Shown here: one piece after another, positions 19,625 to 30,238 of the stretch | Layout of the letters: every line of letters starts with the position of its first letter | How positions within the stretch are numbered: position 1 is the stretch's first letter | Assembly (NCBI GenBank): GCA_020199995.1 | Contig: JAIVJM010000199.1 | Span: 1 to 43,366 of the forward strand | DNA length: 43,366 nucleotides | Direction: 5' to 3' | DNA from: Acidobacteriota bacterium | GTDB lineage: Bacteria; Acidobacteriota; Blastocatellia; Pyrinomonadales; Pyrinomonadaceae | Translations under genes and position numbers: made by a program | Notes under the pieces: generated by a model | Seen by the model: the letters and a program-made list of their open reading frames with translations, nothing else | Database searches by the model: none | What the model was told of the DNA's origin: nothing

Positions 19625-21040
19625 TCAGTTTCTCCGACCGCGCAGGCGGCTGCCCGGCCCGAAGAAGCCGTCGTAGTTGCGCATCACGAGCTGCGCCTCG
19701 ATCTGCTGGACGGTGTCCATCGCCACGCCGACCAGAATGAGCAAGGAAGTGCCGCCGAAGTAGAACTGGTAGCCCATCCCGCGCGGAATCCACCCGAGGC
19801 CGGGCGTGGTGGTGACGAACTCTTCGAGGCGAACGCCGACGAAGGGCAGGCGACCGACGTTGAAGCCGCTCAGCATGATCTGTGGGATGAGCGCGACGAG
19901 CACGAGGTAGAGCGCCCCGACCGTCGTCAGCCGCGTCAGAATCGTGTTCAGAAACTCCGCCGTGGTCCTGCCGGGGCGGATGCCGGGGATGAAGCCGCCG
20001 TGCTTGCGCAGGTTGTCGGCCACCTCCTCGACGTTGAAGATGATCGTGATGTAGAAGAAGGTGAAAATCACGATGAGCGACGCGAAGAAGAGCTCGTAGT
20101 ACGGGTCGCCGCCGTGGAATGCCTGGAAGAAGCCGTGAATCTTGAAGCGCCAGTCCTGCACGTTCGGATCGTACTGGATGAACTGCAAGGCCGTCTGCGG
20201 AATCGCCAGCACCGAAGAGGCGAAGATGACGGGGATGACGCCGCCCATGTTGACCTTCAAGGGCATCACGGTCTGCTGCCCGCCGACGACCTGCCGCCCG
20301 ACGTGCCGCTTCGCGTAAGAGATCGGGACTTTGCGCCGCGCCGTCTCGACGAAGACGATAAAGGCGATGAGTCCGATGAGGACGGCGACGAGCGCGATGA
20401 CGCCGAGGACGGCGAAGGTGTCGCCGCTGCGGAGTTTTCCTAAAACCTGCGTGGCCCCGCTCGGCAGACCAATGACGATGCCCGCGAAGATGAGGAGCGA
20501 GATGCCGTTGCCGATGCCGCGCTCGGTGATCTGCTCGCCGAGCCACATCACGAAGATCGTGCCCGTCGTCAGCGTGAGCATCGTCGTCAGGACAAAGGTC
20601 ACGGAAGCGTCGCCGACCTGATTGGCCTGAAGCCAGCGCGCGACGATGAAGGTCTGGAAGAGGCAGAGCACGACCGTCAGGTAGCGCGTGTACTGGTTGA
20701 TCTTCTGGCGACCCGCCTCGCCTTCCTCCTGCAACTTCTTGAGCGCCGGGAAGACGGTCGTCATCAACTGGAGGATGATCGAGGCCGTGATGTAGGGCGT
20801 GACGCCCAAGGCGAAGACCGAGATCGTCTGGAAGTTGCCGCCCGAGAAGAGGTCGAGCACGCCGAGCAGCGTGCTCCCGACTTCCTGCCAGACGCGCTTT
20901 AACTGTTCGCGGTCGATGCCGGGCGCGGTGATGTGCGCGCCGAAGCGGTAGACGGCCAGCAGCCCCAGCGTAAACATGATGCGCTTACGCAGGTCGGGGA
21001 CGCTGAACATGTTGCGGACGGCGGCGAAGAACTTGTCCAT
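19625..21040 (-). CDS. secY: Preprotein translocase subunit SecY
   Basis: [30 protein letters not shown]...[14 protein letters not shown]...NFGGRRN-type C-terminus. Confidence 0.96.
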   Translation of the reverse strand: MDKFFAAVRNMFSVPDLRKRIMFTLGLLAVYRFGAHITAPGIDREQLKRVWQEVGSTLLGVLDLFSGGNFQTISVFALGVTPYITASIILQLMTTVFPALKKLQEEGEAGRQKINQYTRYLTVVLCLFQTFIVARWLQANQVGDASVTFVLTTMLTLTTGTIFVMWLGEQITERGIGNGISLLIFAGIVIGLPSGATQVLGKLRSGDTFAVLGVIALVAVLIGLIAFIVFVETARRKVPISYAKRHVGRQVVGGQQTVMPLKVNMGGVIPVIFASSVLAIPQTALQFIQYDPNVQDWRFKIHGFFQAFHGGDPYYELFFASLIVIFTFFYITIIFNVEEVADNLRKHGGFIPGIRPGRTTAEFLNTILTRLTTVGALYLVLVALIPQIMLSGFNVGRLPFVGVRLEEFVTTTPGLGWIPRGMGYQFYFGGTSLLILVGVAMDTVQQIEAQLVMRNYDGFFGPGSRLRGRRN

Positions 21041-21047
21041 GATTTTA

Positions 21048-21163
21048 AGCTTTCAGCTTTTAGCTATTAGCCAAACCGGCTCGCGCGATTCGGAACCTTT
21101 CAGCTTTCGGCCCCTCTCTGAAGAGCTGAAAGCTGAAAGCTAATTGCTAATAGCTTTAAATGA
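21048..21163. repeat. Heptamer-armed inverted repeat, TTAGCTN/TTTCAGC family
   Basis: aagctttcagcttttagctattagcc ... agctgaaagctgaaagctaattgctaatagc. Confidence 0.88.
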
Positions 21164-21268
21164 GCAATAACGCTGAGGACGCTTCCGAGAGAGAGTTTCG
21201 ATGCTCTCGCGGCGTCCCCAGCGTGTGTCGTGTAGACCGACTTGTCAAAAACGATGTCGGGGCTTGCG

Positions 21269-21757
21269 CTACTCGGAGACCGGCGCTTCCGATTTGCGGG
21301 ACGGCTCGATGACGCTCGCCGTGCCGCCGGCACCCTCGATTTTTTCCCGCGCGCCCTTCGTGAAGCGGTGCGCCGAGATGCGCAGCGCCTTTGTCAACTC
21401 GCCCGTGCCGAGCACGACCACGTCGCGCTTACCCTTCGCGATGACGCCGCGCTCGTGCATCAGCTCGGGCGTGATTTCGTCGTCGGCCCCGAAGTCGCTG
21501 TTTTCGAGCGCCGCGAGCGTCACTTCGATCCACTGCTTCTTGAAGATGTTGGTGAACCCGCGCTTGGGGAGTCGGCGCTGCAAGGGCATCTGGCCGCCCT
21601 CAAAACCGATCTTCATCGAGTAGCCCGAACGCGACTTCTGACCCTTGTTGCCGCGCCCGGCGGTCTTCCCCAGACCGGAGCCGGGGCCGCGGCCCAGCCG
21701 CTTCTTCTTGTGCGTCGAACCCTTCGCCGGACGCAGATTGTTCAATCCGATAGCCAT
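21269..21757 (-). CDS. rplO: 50S ribosomal protein L15
   Basis: [41 protein letters not shown]...[17 protein letters not shown]. Confidence 0.96.
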   Translation of the reverse strand: MAIGLNNLRPAKGSTHKKKRLGRGPGSGLGKTAGRGNKGQKSRSGYSMKIGFEGGQMPLQRRLPKRGFTNIFKKQWIEVTLAALENSDFGADDEITPELMHERGVIAKGKRDVVVLGTGELTKALRISAHRFTKGAREKIEGAGGTASVIEPSRKSEAPVSE

Positions 21758-21775
21758 TGCTCACTCCGTGAGAGC

Positions 21776-21858
21776 GATTAGCTACTAGCTTTTAGCTTTG
21801 AGCCGAACAACGATTGAGTGTTTCCGGCTAACAGCTAACAGCTTAGAGCTAACAGCTT
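21776..21858. repeat. Heptamer-armed inverted repeat, TTAGCTN family
   Basis: gattagctactagcttttagctttgagcc...ggctaacagctaacagcttagagctaacagc. Confidence 0.88.
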
Positions 21859-22065
21859 CTATTCAATAATCCGCAAAAGGTGCGGGACTTTGGCGACGAC
21901 GCCGCGCGTGGAGGGCGTGTCGGGGCGCTCGACCGTCTGGTTCAGCTTGGTGAAGCCGACGCTGCGCACGATCTCTTTCTGCGTCTTCGGGAAGCCGATG
22001 GCGCTGCGGTAATACTGGATGCGAATCCGACCGCCGCCGGGCTCTCTGGTTTTCTCTTCAGCCAT
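21859..22065 (-). CDS. rpmD: 50S ribosomal protein L30
   Basis: IRIQYYRSAIGFPKTQKEIVRSVGFTKLNQTVERPDTPSTRGVVAKVPHLLRI. Confidence 0.95.
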   Translation of the reverse strand: MAEEKTREPGGGRIRIQYYRSAIGFPKTQKEIVRSVGFTKLNQTVERPDTPSTRGVVAKVPHLLRIIE

Positions 22066-22077
22066 CTCAACACCTCG

Positions 22078-22142
22078 TCAATCGAAAATCGAAAATCGTA
22101 AAAGACAATTTCTTGCTCTTCACGATTGACGATTCACGGCTT
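22078..22142. repeat. Heptamer-armed inverted repeat, AATCGTN family
   Basis: cgtcaatcgaaaatcgaaaatcgtaaaag...cttcacgattgacgattcacggc. Confidence 0.85.
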
Positions 22143-22649
22143 TTATAACTCTTCGACCTGCTTGCCGCGCAGGCGCGCCACTTCCATCGGGTCCTTCATG
22201 TTGAGCAGGCCGTCGAAGGTCGCGCGCACGACGTTGTGCGGGTTGCCCGAGCCGAGCACCTTGGTGCGCACGTCGTGGACGCCCACCGCCTGCATCACGG
22301 CGCGGACAGCGCCGCCCGCGATGACGCCCGTGCCTTCGGAGGCGGGCTTCATCAAAACGCGACCCGCGCCGTGCTCGCCGATGATCGGGTGCGGGAGCGT
22401 ATTGTGGATGAGCGGGACGCGGATGAGGCTCTTCTTGGCGGCCTCGATGGCCTTCTTGATGGCGACGGGAACTTCGCGCGCCTTGCCCGTGCCGAAGCCG
22501 ACGTGGCCCGCGCCGTCGCCCACGACGACGAGCGCGGCGAACGAGAGGTTCTTGCCGCCCTTGACCACCTTGGTCACGCGGTTGATGGAGATGACCTGAT
22601 CGGTCAGATCAAGCCCAGCGAAAGGGATTCTCTGTCTCGGTTGTCGCAT
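22143..22649 (-). CDS. rpsE: 30S ribosomal protein S5
   Basis: [55 protein letters not shown]. Confidence 0.97.
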   Translation of the reverse strand: MRQPRQRIPFAGLDLTDQVISINRVTKVVKGGKNLSFAALVVVGDGAGHVGFGTGKAREVPVAIKKAIEAAKKSLIRVPLIHNTLPHPIIGEHGAGRVLMKPASEGTGVIAGGAVRAVMQAVGVHDVRTKVLGSGNPHNVVRATFDGLLNMKDPMEVARLRGKQVEEL

Positions 22650-22652
22650 TGC

Positions 22653-23084
22653 TTATCCTTCGGCTCCCGCTTCCGCCGCCGCCGTGGCTTCTTCTTCGGC
22701 TTCGCCGGCTGAGGCGCTTGCTTCTTCCCTGTTGAGACCGGCCTCGCGCGCCGCGTCGGCGAGCGCCTTGACGCGACCGTGGTAACGATAGCCGCCGCGG
22801 TCGAAGACGACGGACTCGATGCCCTTCGCCGTCGCGCGCTCGGCGATGGCGCGACCGACGCGCTGCGCGGCCTCGACGTTGCCGCCCGTCCCGCTGCGCA
22901 AGTCCTTCTCGGTCGTCGAGGCCGAGGCCAGCGTGACGCCCTGCTCGTCGTCAATCAACTGCGCGTAAATGTGGTTCAGGCTGCGGTAGATCGCGAGGCG
23001 CGGGCGCACTCCCGTGCCGCTCACCTTGCGGCGGATGCGTGTGTGCACCGCCCTGCGAACCGCTGCTCTATCTCTCTGTGCCAT
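22653..23084 (-). CDS. rplR: 50S ribosomal protein L18 with acidic C-terminal extension
   Basis: [29 protein letters not shown]...[52 protein letters not shown]. Confidence 0.96.
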   Translation of the reverse strand: MAQRDRAAVRRAVHTRIRRKVSGTGVRPRLAIYRSLNHIYAQLIDDEQGVTLASASTTEKDLRSGTGGNVEAAQRVGRAIAERATAKGIESVVFDRGGYRYHGRVKALADAAREAGLNREEASASAGEAEEEATAAAEAGAEG

Positions 23085-23102
23085 TGCTTACTCCGTTCGC
23101 GC

Positions 23103-23168
23103 TGTTAGCCTTTAGCTATGAGCTTTCAGCTTTGTCTTTGCTAACAGCTATCAGCTCATCGCTAAAAG
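23103..23168. repeat. Heptamer-armed inverted repeat, TTAGCTN family
   Basis: gttagcctttagctatgagctttcagc...gctaacagctatcagctcatcgctaaaagc. Confidence 0.85.
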
Positions 23169-23729
23169 CTATTTACCCGTCTTGCCCGGCCTCAGTTTCA
23201 ACTGCACGTCGGCGTAGCGCACGCCCTTGCCCTTGTAGGGGTCGGGCTTGCGCAGCGAGTGCATCTCGGCGGCGACCTGCCCGAGCTTCTGCTTGTCGAT
23301 GCTCGTGAGCGTGAGCGTCAACTGGTACTGCTGGATTGAGGCCTTCGTCGGCACGCGCTCGCCCTTGACCTCGACGCCCTCCGGCAGGGGGAACTCGATT
23401 TGGTGCGAGTAGCCGAGCGAGAAGACGACCTTCTTGGCCTGAATGTCGGCCTTGTAGCCGACGCCCACGAGGTCCATCTGCTTGGTGAACCCTTCGGTCA
23501 CGCCGACCACGGCGTTGTTCGCCAGCGCGCGCGCCAAACCGTGGCTCGCCGCGAGGTCATCGCCCGTGCGCTCGGCCAACAGCTGGTCGCCGTCGAGCTT
23601 GAACTTGATGCCCTCGGGGACGGGCGTCTTGAGCGTCCCCTTCGGCCCCTTCACCTCAAGCTCGCGCTCGCCGACCGTCACCGTGACGCCCTGCGGAATC
23701 GTGATTAGTTTCTTTCCAATACGAGACAT
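23169..23729 (-). CDS. rplF: 50S ribosomal protein L6
   Basis: [33 protein letters not shown]...[24 protein letters not shown]. Confidence 0.97.
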   Translation of the reverse strand: MSRIGKKLITIPQGVTVTVGERELEVKGPKGTLKTPVPEGIKFKLDGDQLLAERTGDDLAASHGLARALANNAVVGVTEGFTKQMDLVGVGYKADIQAKKVVFSLGYSHQIEFPLPEGVEVKGERVPTKASIQQYQLTLTLTSIDKQKLGQVAAEMHSLRKPDPYKGKGVRYADVQLKLRPGKTGK

Positions 23730-23741
23730 AGCAACCTCAGT

Positions 23742-23812
23742 CAGCAGTGAGCAGTTCGCGATGAGCAGTAAAAGCAGTTTTTAACTGCTCACCGCTCGCC
23801 GCTTACTGCTCA
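23742..23812. repeat. Heptamer-armed inverted repeat, GAGCAGT family
   Basis: cagcagtgagcagttcgcgatgagcagtaaaagcag...ctgctcaccgctcgccgcttactgctcac. Confidence 0.85.
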
Positions 23813-24205
23813 CTAGTAAATTGCCGCCAGCACCTCACCGCCGACGTTCTCGCGGCGGGCGCGCTTGCCCGACATCAGGCCGCGCGAGGTCGAGACGATG
23901 TTGACGCCGTAGCCGCCCAAAACCCTCGGGATGTCGGTCGCGCCCATGTAGACGCGGCGACCGGGGCGCGAGACGCGCGAGAGATGCGTGATCGAGGAGG
24001 TCCCGCGCGCGTCGTAACGCAGGAAGATGCGGATCGCGCGCCGCGGGGCTTCGCCCTTGACGACGAAGTTATTGATGTAGCCCTCTTCCTTGAGGATGCG
24101 GGCGATCTCCAGTTTCAATTTCGACGCCGGGATGTCCACCCGCGAGTGCTTCGCGGCAATCGCGTTCCGCATCCTCGTCAGCATGTCGGCAATAGGATCG
24201 GTCAT
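23813..24205 (-). CDS. rpsH: 30S ribosomal protein S8
   Basis: MTDPIADMLTRMRNAIAAKHSRVDIPASKLKLEIARILKEEGYI...STSRGLMSGKRARRENVGGEVLAAIY. Confidence 0.97.
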   Translation of the reverse strand: MTDPIADMLTRMRNAIAAKHSRVDIPASKLKLEIARILKEEGYINNFVVKGEAPRRAIRIFLRYDARGTSSITHLSRVSRPGRRVYMGATDIPRVLGGYGVNIVSTSRGLMSGKRARRENVGGEVLAAIY

Positions 24206-24287
24206 TACTCTACAAGCTCCAGTTGAAGCCGCCAGGTTTCAGCCCCGCACACTCGACGCGGCTGACTGCTGGCGGTTGATTACTTAT

Positions 24288-24473
24288 TTACCAGCTCGAT
24301 TTGATGACGCCGGGAATCTGCCCCTGCAACGCCAACTCGCGGAAACAGATGCGGCACAGCTTGAACTTACGCAGGTAAGCGCGGGGCCGCCCGCAACGCT
24401 GGCAGCGCGTGTAGGCGCGCACTGCGAATTTCGGTTTCCGGTTCGCCTTCGCGATTAAAGACTTCTTAGCCAT
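24288..24473 (-). CDS. rpsN: 30S ribosomal protein S14 (zinc-binding, type Z)
   Basis: [61 protein letters not shown]. Confidence 0.96.
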   Translation of the reverse strand: MAKKSLIAKANRKPKFAVRAYTRCQRCGRPRAYLRKFKLCRICFRELALQGQIPGVIKSSW

Positions 24474-24482
24474 ATCACCTCG

Positions 24483-24546
24483 TGAATCGTCAATCGTGAA
24501 TCGTAAATCGTCGGAACAGCTTTTATCTATTCACGATTTACGGTCT
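24483..24546. repeat. Heptamer-armed inverted repeat, AATCGTN family
   Basis: gtgaatcgtcaatcgtgaatcgtaaatcgt...attcacgatttacgg. Confidence 0.88.
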
Positions 24547-25092
24547 TTACTGTTGCCTGAAGGGCATGCCGAGCGCCTTGAGAAGAGCGCGCGCCTGCTC
24601 GTCGTCGCGCGCGGTCGTCACAATCGAGATGTTCATCCCGCGCGTCTTCTCCACCTTGTTGAAATCAATCTCGGGGAAGATGAGCTGGTCGCGGACGCCG
24701 AGCGTGTAGTTGCCGCGCCCGTCAAAGGCCTTGGCCGAGACGCCGCGGAAGTCGCGCACGCGCGGCAGCGCCACCGAGACCAGACGGTCGAGGAACTCAT
24801 ACATCCGGTCGCCCCTCAGCGTGACCATCGTGCCGATGGGCATCCCCTGCCGCAGCTTGAAGGCCGCGATTGACTTCTTGGCTTTCGTCGTGACGGGCTT
24901 CTGCCCCGCGACGGCGCGCAGCTCGTCCGCCGCCGTGTCCACGATCTTGGCGTTGGCGATGGCCTCGCCGAGCCCCATGTTGATGACGATCTTTTCCAGC
25001 TTCGGCACCGCCATCGGGTTCGTGATGTCGAACTCCTTGGCGAGCGCCGGTGCTATTTCCGCGTGGTAACGCTCTCTCAATCTGGCTGCCAT
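24547..25092 (-). CDS. rplE: 50S ribosomal protein L5
   Basis: [25 protein letters not shown]...[43 protein letters not shown]. Confidence 0.97.
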   Translation of the reverse strand: MAARLRERYHAEIAPALAKEFDITNPMAVPKLEKIVINMGLGEAIANAKIVDTAADELRAVAGQKPVTTKAKKSIAAFKLRQGMPIGTMVTLRGDRMYEFLDRLVSVALPRVRDFRGVSAKAFDGRGNYTLGVRDQLIFPEIDFNKVEKTRGMNISIVTTARDDEQARALLKALGMPFRQQ

Positions 25093-25198
25093 GATTCTAA
25101 CCTCTCAACCTCATCTGCGCTCCTGGGTCTCGCCGCCGCCGCTACCGCTGTCGCAGGCGCGCGGGCGTTTCCAGGGATGGGGAACCTTTGTGCCCGGC

Positions 25199-25543
25199 CT
25201 ATTCCTTGTCCAGCGTGTGACCGCTGCGCGCCGCAATGCGCGTCTTCGTCCCGTCCTCGTCAATCTGGTATTTGACGCGCGTCGGCTTGCCCGACTGCGG
25301 GTCGATCAACTGCACGTTCGAGATGTTGATGTAGGCTTCCTTTTCGATGATGCCGCCGCCGCGACCCGAGGCGGGGTTCGCCTTCTGGTGGCGCTTGATC
25401 ATCTGGACGCCCTCGATCTTGATCTTGCCCTCGGCGGGCTTCACTTCGAGCACCCGCCCGCGCTTGCCGTTGTCGCGGCCCGCGATGACGACCACCTGAT
25501 CGCCCTTCCTTATCCGGGCGCGCTTGACTATCTTGCCTGCCAT
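25199..25543 (-). CDS. rplX: 50S ribosomal protein L24
   Basis: RIRKGDQVVVIAGRDNGKRGRVLEVKPAEGKIKIEGVQMIKRHQKANP. Confidence 0.96.
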   Translation of the reverse strand: MAGKIVKRARIRKGDQVVVIAGRDNGKRGRVLEVKPAEGKIKIEGVQMIKRHQKANPASGRGGGIIEKEAYINISNVQLIDPQSGKPTRVKYQIDEDGTKTRIAARSGHTLDKE

Positions 25544-25545
25544 CT

Positions 25546-25920
<375 letters not shown>

Positions 25921-25943
25921 TTGCTCACTCCGTTCGCGCCGCT

Positions 25944-26022
25944 AGCTGTGAGCTGTGAGCTGTTAGCCAAACAGGCCTGTGTGTTTTTGGCTAACAGCTC
26001 ACAGCTCATCGCTAACAGCTTC
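25944..26022. repeat. Heptamer-armed inverted repeat, TTAGCTG/TGAGCTG family
   Basis: gctagctgtgagctgtgagctgttagccaaacaggcctgtgtgtttttggctaacagctcacagctcatcgctaacagc. Confidence 0.92.
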
Positions 26023-26023
26023 T

Positions 26024-26392
26024 TTACTTCTCCGCCTTCTGAATGATCTCGACGACGCGCCAGCGCTTGCGCGCCGAGAGGGGCCGCGTCTCGACGATGC
26101 GCACCTTGTCGCCGACCGTCGCGCCGCCCTCGTTGTGCGCCATAAACTTCGACGTGCGGCGGACATAGCGGCGATACTTGGGGTGCTTGATAAGCCGGTC
26201 GACGCGCACTACGACGGTCTTCTCCATCTTGTCGGAGAAGACGATGCCGACCTTCTCCGCGCGGCGACCGCGCTTTGCGGCCTCCGCGCTCGTCGCGTTG
26301 CCCGACTGCGCGAGGCCCTCACCGGAGGCGGTCACTTCCGCCGCCTGCTCATCCGACGTGGTCGCCACTTCTTCGTTAGTCTCTTCTGCCAT
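26024..26392 (-). CDS. rpsQ: 30S ribosomal protein S17 with roughly 45-aa acidic N-terminal extension
   Basis: MAEETNEEVATTSDEQAAEVTASGEGLAQSGNATSAEAAKRGRRAEKVGIVFSDKMEKTVVVRVDRLIKHPKYRRYVRRTSKFMAHNE. Confidence 0.94.
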   Translation of the reverse strand: MAEETNEEVATTSDEQAAEVTASGEGLAQSGNATSAEAAKRGRRAEKVGIVFSDKMEKTVVVRVDRLIKHPKYRRYVRRTSKFMAHNEGGATVGDKVRIVETRPLSARKRWRVVEIIQKAEK

Positions 26393-26399
26393 TACAATC

Positions 26400-26475
26400 C
26401 TCGTCAATCGTCAAACGTGAACCGCAAATCGTTCGGAACAGGTTTTCATCTATTCACGATTGACGATTTCACAGT
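26400..26475. repeat. Heptamer-armed inverted repeat, AATCGTN family
   Basis: cgtcaatcgtcaaacgtgaaccgcaaatcgtt...attcacgattgacgatttcacag. Confidence 0.85.
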
Positions 26476-26478
26476 CTC

Positions 26479-26703
26479 TTATTTCCCCGCCGCCGCCTGC
26501 TCCTGGCCGGCGCGCTGGCGCATCAGGGTCTGGACGCGCGCGAGCGCCTTCTTCTCGCGACGCACGGTCTTGACCGCGTCTACTTCGCCCAACGCGAGTT
26601 TGAAGTTGAGGCGGAAGAGCGACTCTTTGAGGCGCGCCGCTTCGTCCGTCAGCTCTGCGTCCGACAGCTTCGTCAGATTCTCGATTTCTTCGCGTCTTTT
26701 CAT
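26479..26703 (-). CDS. rpmC: 50S ribosomal protein L29
   Basis: MKRREEIENLTKLSDAELTDEAARLKESLFRLNFKLALGEVDAVKTVRREKKALARVQTL. Confidence 0.95.
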   Translation of the reverse strand: MKRREEIENLTKLSDAELTDEAARLKESLFRLNFKLALGEVDAVKTVRREKKALARVQTLMRQRAGQEQAAAGK

Positions 26704-26705
26704 CT

Positions 26706-27134
26706 CTACACTGCGCCTCCCTGTTGCTCGGCGCGCGTCACGAACTTGGTCTTCAAGGGGAGCTTCTGCGCGGCGAGCCGCATCGCCTCGCGCGCCACGT
26801 CCTCAGCCACCCCCTCGATCTCGTAGAGGATGCGACCCGGCTTGACGACCGCGACCCAGTGATCCGGCGCGCCCTTGCCCTTGCCCATGCGCGTCTCCGC
26901 GGGCTTCTTCGTGATGGGCTTATCGGGGAACATGCGAATCCAGATTTTGCCGCCGCGCTTGACGTGGCGCGTCATCGCGATACGCGCGGCCTCGATCTGG
27001 CGATCAGTGATCCACCCCGGCTCCAAAGTCTTGAGCCCGAACTCGCCGAAGCTGATGTCGCTGCCGCGATTCGCCACGCCGCGCATGCGCCCCTTCATCT
27101 GCTTCCGGTGCTTTACCTTCTTCGGCATCAACAT
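26706..27134 (-). CDS. rplP: 50S ribosomal protein L16
   Basis: [88 protein letters not shown]. Confidence 0.97.
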   Translation of the reverse strand: MLMPKKVKHRKQMKGRMRGVANRGSDISFGEFGLKTLEPGWITDRQIEAARIAMTRHVKRGGKIWIRMFPDKPITKKPAETRMGKGKGAPDHWVAVVKPGRILYEIEGVAEDVAREAMRLAAQKLPLKTKFVTRAEQQGGAV

Positions 27135-27153
27135 AATGTTTCGCTCCGCTCAA

Positions 27154-27236
27154 CATCGTGACAGGTAAACCGTGACGGGTGACAAGTTAAAAACTTTCTT
27201 CCTCTTGTCACCTGTCACTTGTCGCCCGTCACGGCT
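27154..27236. repeat. Heptamer-armed inverted repeat, GTGACAG/CCGTGAC family
   Basis: cgtgacaggtaaaccgtgacgggtgacaag...cttgtcacctgtcacttgtcgcccgtcacggc. Confidence 0.9.
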
Positions 27237-27237
27237 C

Positions 27238-27882
27238 TTATCCCCTGTTGTCGCCGCCGCCGCCGCCGCGCGGGCCGCGTCCGCCCCTGTCGCCGCCGCG
27301 CGGGCGACGGTCGTCGCCTCCTTCGCGGTCACGCCGGGGCCGGCGCCCGTCGCCGCGCTCGCTCTTGGGCTCGTTGATGGGGTCGGGCTGTGTGCCGCGC
27401 GCCATCGCCGCCTTCGGGTCGAGAATCTCGCCGCGGTAAATCCAGCACTTGACGCCGATCACGCCGTAGGTCGTATGCGCCTCGGCGAAGCCGTAGTCAA
27501 TGTCGGCGCGCAGCGTGTGCAAGGGGAGTCGCCCCTGCAAGTGCCACTCGGTGCGCGCGATCTCCGCGCCGTTCAAGCGGCCCGCGACCTTGACCTTGAT
27601 GCCCTGCCCGCCAAAGCGGAGCGTCTCTTCGACGGTCTTACGCATGGCGCGGCGGAAGGCGATGCGCTTCTCTAACTGCTGCGCGATCTTCTCGGCCTGA
27701 AGCTGTGCGTTCAGCTCGGGCTTATGCACTTCCTGAATCGAGACCAGCACTTCTCTGCCGGTGCGCGCCGAGATGTCGGCCTTGAGCTTATCAATCTCAG
27801 CCCCTTTGCGCCCGATGATGATGCCGGGGCGCGAGGTGTAGATGATGAGCTTGAGGCGGTTGGCCGCGCGCTCGACATCCAC
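27238..27882 (-). CDS. rpsC: 30S ribosomal protein S3, N-terminally truncated as presented; Gly/Arg/Asp-rich C-terminal tail
   Basis: [36 protein letters not shown]...[20 protein letters not shown]...; in-frame TGA nine codons upstream, no MGQKVHP-type N-terminus. Confidence 0.93.
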   Translation of the reverse strand: MDVERAANRLKLIIYTSRPGIIIGRKGAEIDKLKADISARTGREVLVSIQEVHKPELNAQLQAEKIAQQLEKRIAFRRAMRKTVEETLRFGGQGIKVKVAGRLNGAEIARTEWHLQGRLPLHTLRADIDYGFAEAHTTYGVIGVKCWIYRGEILDPKAAMARGTQPDPINEPKSERGDGRRPRRDREGGDDRRPRGGDRGGRGPRGGGGGDNRG

Positions 27883-27925
27883 GTGCGAGACGCCAATCTT
27901 CTCCGTTCAACTCGTCTTCGAGCCG

Positions 27926-28489
27926 TTATTCCTGAGCCGTCTCTTCGGTAGCGGCTTCCGCTTTCGCGGGAGCGCCCTTCGTCGTCTTCTTCTCAGCGCC
28001 GGAATCCTTCGAGGTCTTCACCGCCGCGCCGCGCTTGCGGCCCTCGGCCTTCACACCGGCAGCGGCAGCAGCGGGCGCGACCGCCTTCTTCTTGCCGCGG
28101 GTGGCGGCGACCTTATCCGCGGGGGTGTTCTCTTTCCCGTCGGACGAGAGCAGCACGGTGACGTGGCAGAAGTGGCGCTGTTCGCGGTAGGCGCGGCCCT
28201 GCGGGGCCGGGCGCACGCGGCGGCGGTTTTTGTGCGGCCCCATGTCCACGAAGCAGGCCTTGACCCAGAGGTCGTCCGGGTCCACGGCGATGTTCGCGCG
28301 CTCGGCGGCTTCGGTCGCATTCGCGATGGCCGAGCGGACGCACTTCTCGATGGGGTGCGCCGCGCGCTTGTTCGTGAACTGCAAAATCGCCAGCGCGTCG
28401 CCCACGTTCTTGCCCCGGATCATGTCCACCACGAGCCGCGCTTTCTGCGCCGACCCGCGTAAATATTTTGAACTCGCTCTCGCTTCCAT
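27926..28489 (-). CDS. rplV: 50S ribosomal protein L22 with long Ala/Lys-rich C-terminal extension
   Basis: MEARASSKYLRGSAQKARLVVDMIRGKNVGDALAILQFTNKRAA...HKNRRRVRPAPQGRAYREQRHFCHVTVLLS, then a low-complexity tail. Confidence 0.95.
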   Translation of the reverse strand: MEARASSKYLRGSAQKARLVVDMIRGKNVGDALAILQFTNKRAAHPIEKCVRSAIANATEAAERANIAVDPDDLWVKACFVDMGPHKNRRRVRPAPQGRAYREQRHFCHVTVLLSSDGKENTPADKVAATRGKKKAVAPAAAAAGVKAEGRKRGAAVKTSKDSGAEKKTTKGAPAKAEAATEETAQE

Positions 28490-28500
28490 AACTCAACCCT

Positions 28501-28578
28501 CGTAAATCGTGAATCGTGAATCGTAAATCGTTAGAAACAGCGCCTCCTACTCACGATTTACTTTTGACGATTTACGGC
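28501..28578. repeat. Heptamer-armed inverted repeat, AATCGTN family
   Basis: cgtaaatcgtgaatcgtgaatcgtaaatcgtt...actcacgatttacttttgacgatttacggc. Confidence 0.9.
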
Positions 28579-28580
28579 CT

Positions 28581-28871
28581 TTACCCTCTCTTCGAAGACT
28601 TCTCCGCCTTCGTGCCCGCGTGACCCTTGAAGGTGCGCGTCGGGGAGAACTCGCCGAGCTTGTGGCCGACCATATTCTCCGTCACATAGACGGGGATGTG
28701 TCGCTTGCCGTTGTGCACGGCGAAGGTCAGGCCGACGAAATCGGGCGAGATCGTCGAACGGCGCGACCACGTCTTGATTGCCGGCGGGCGGTTCCCGCTC
28801 TCGCGGATGCGATCCACCAACTTCAACAGGTACCCGTCTATGAACGGGCCTTTTTTAACTGAACGTGCCAT
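28581..28871 (-). CDS. rpsS: 30S ribosomal protein S19
   Basis: [86 protein letters not shown]. Confidence 0.97.
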   Translation of the reverse strand: MARSVKKGPFIDGYLLKLVDRIRESGNRPPAIKTWSRRSTISPDFVGLTFAVHNGKRHIPVYVTENMVGHKLGEFSPTRTFKGHAGTKAEKSSKRG

Positions 28872-28892
28872 AACGTTTCACTCCACTCTTCC

Positions 28893-28970
28893 GATTGCGG
28901 ATTTCGGATTGCGGATTAAAAGGCATCTGCCATCTTCTTAAATCCGCAATTCGGAATCCGCATACCGCAA
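28893..28970. repeat. Heptamer-armed inverted repeat, GCGGATT family
   Basis: gattgcggatttcggattgcggattaaaagg...ttaaatccgcaattcggaatccgcataccgcaatc. Confidence 0.9.
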
Positions 28971-29801
28971 TCACTTCACTCTTCTGTCGCGCACGATCAT
29001 CTTCGTGGTGCGCTTGTTGCGGCGTGTCTTGTAGCCGCGCGTCGGCTGGCCCCACGGCGTGACCGGGTGGCGACCGCCCGAAGTCTTGCCCTCGCCGCCG
29101 CCGTGCGGGTGATCCACCGGGTTCATCGCGACGCCGCGCACGTGCGGGCGGATGCCCTTCCAGCGCGAGCGACCGGCCTTGCCCAGAGAGACGTTCTCGT
29201 GCTCGACGTTCCCGACCTGCCCCACCGTCGCCATACAGACGACGGGGACGCGCCGCACCTCGCCCGAGGGCATGCGGAGCTGCGCGTAGTCGCCCTCTTT
29301 GGCGACGAGCTGCGCGAACGCGCCCGCCGAGCGAGCCATCTGCCCGCCCTTGCCGGGCCGCAGCTCGATGTTGTGAATCTGCGTCCCCAACGGAATGTTC
29401 CGAATCGGCAAGGCGTTGCCGGGCAGGATGTCCGCCTCTGGGCCGCTCATCACCGTCTTGCCGACTTCGAGTCCCACCGGCGCGATGATGTAACGCTTCT
29501 CGCCGTCGAGGTAGGTGATGAGCGCGATGTGCGACGAGCGGTTCGGGTCGTACTCGATCTGCGTGACGCGGCCCGGAATGCCGGCCTTGTTGCGCTTGAA
29601 GTCGATGATCCGGTAGAAGCGCTTGTGGCCGCCGCCGCGACGGCGCACGGTGATGCGCCCGTCGTTGTTGCGCCCCGAAATCCGCGTCTTCGGCTCCAGC
29701 AAAGACTTCTCCGGCTCCGCGCCCGGCGTTAAGTCGTCGCGCGTCAGATAGGTCTGGTAGCGCCGCGACGGCGATGTCGGTGTCAGTTTCTTGATGCCCA
29801 T
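28971..29801 (-). CDS. rplB: 50S ribosomal protein L2
   Basis: [35 protein letters not shown]...[43 protein letters not shown]. Confidence 0.97.
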   Translation of the reverse strand: MGIKKLTPTSPSRRYQTYLTRDDLTPGAEPEKSLLEPKTRISGRNNDGRITVRRRGGGHKRFYRIIDFKRNKAGIPGRVTQIEYDPNRSSHIALITYLDGEKRYIIAPVGLEVGKTVMSGPEADILPGNALPIRNIPLGTQIHNIELRPGKGGQMARSAGAFAQLVAKEGDYAQLRMPSGEVRRVPVVCMATVGQVGNVEHENVSLGKAGRSRWKGIRPHVRGVAMNPVDHPHGGGEGKTSGGRHPVTPWGQPTRGYKTRRNKRTTKMIVRDRRVK

Positions 29802-29806
29802 GGCTT

Positions 29807-29931
29807 TTGGCTTTTAGCTATTAGCGGTCAGCTTTTAGCAAATCTTACTGAGTTGACCGCGCTTCAACTTAAATTCCAGACGCCGGCTGTCAGGCAGTAG
29901 CTAAAAGCTAAGAGCTGACAGCTAACGGCTC
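29807..29931. repeat. Heptamer-armed inverted repeat, TTAGCTN family
   Basis: ggcttttagctattagcggtcagcttttagc ... gtagctaaaagctaagagctgacagctaacggctc. Confidence 0.88.
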
Positions 29932-30237
29932 TTAAATGTTTTCGCCGTAGTCGAACGGCTCCTGTCCCGCCTTGAGTGTGACGTAGGCTTTCTTCCAAGA
30001 GGGCTTGCGGCCCTCGAAGCGCCCGCGGCGCGCCTTCTTGCCCATGTAGTTGAGGGTGCGCACGGAATCCACCTGCACGTTGAAGATGCGCTCCACGGCG
30101 ATCTTGATCTCCGGCTTTGTGGCGCCGCGGTCAACGCGGAAGGTCAAAAGCTGGCGACCGTCCTGCGACTCTTCTTTCGCCACCAGCGCCTTCTCCGTGA
30201 TGACCGGCGCTTTGATGATGTCCCAAACTGTACGCAT
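29932..30237 (-). CDS. rplW: 50S ribosomal protein L23
   Basis: MRTVWDIIKAPVITEKALVAKEES...LTFRVDRGATKPEIKIAVERIFNVQVDSVRTLNYMGKKARRGRFEGRKPSWKKAYVTLK. Confidence 0.96.
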   Translation of the reverse strand: MRTVWDIIKAPVITEKALVAKEESQDGRQLLTFRVDRGATKPEIKIAVERIFNVQVDSVRTLNYMGKKARRGRFEGRKPSWKKAYVTLKAGQEPFDYGENI

Positions 30238-30238
30238 C

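Noticed and set aside
24215-24285. Additional heptamer element between rpsH and rpsN
   Set aside because: Only an imperfect inverted repeat (agccgccaggtttcagcc / ggctgactgctggcgg) without convincing period 7; possibly eroded, not counted.
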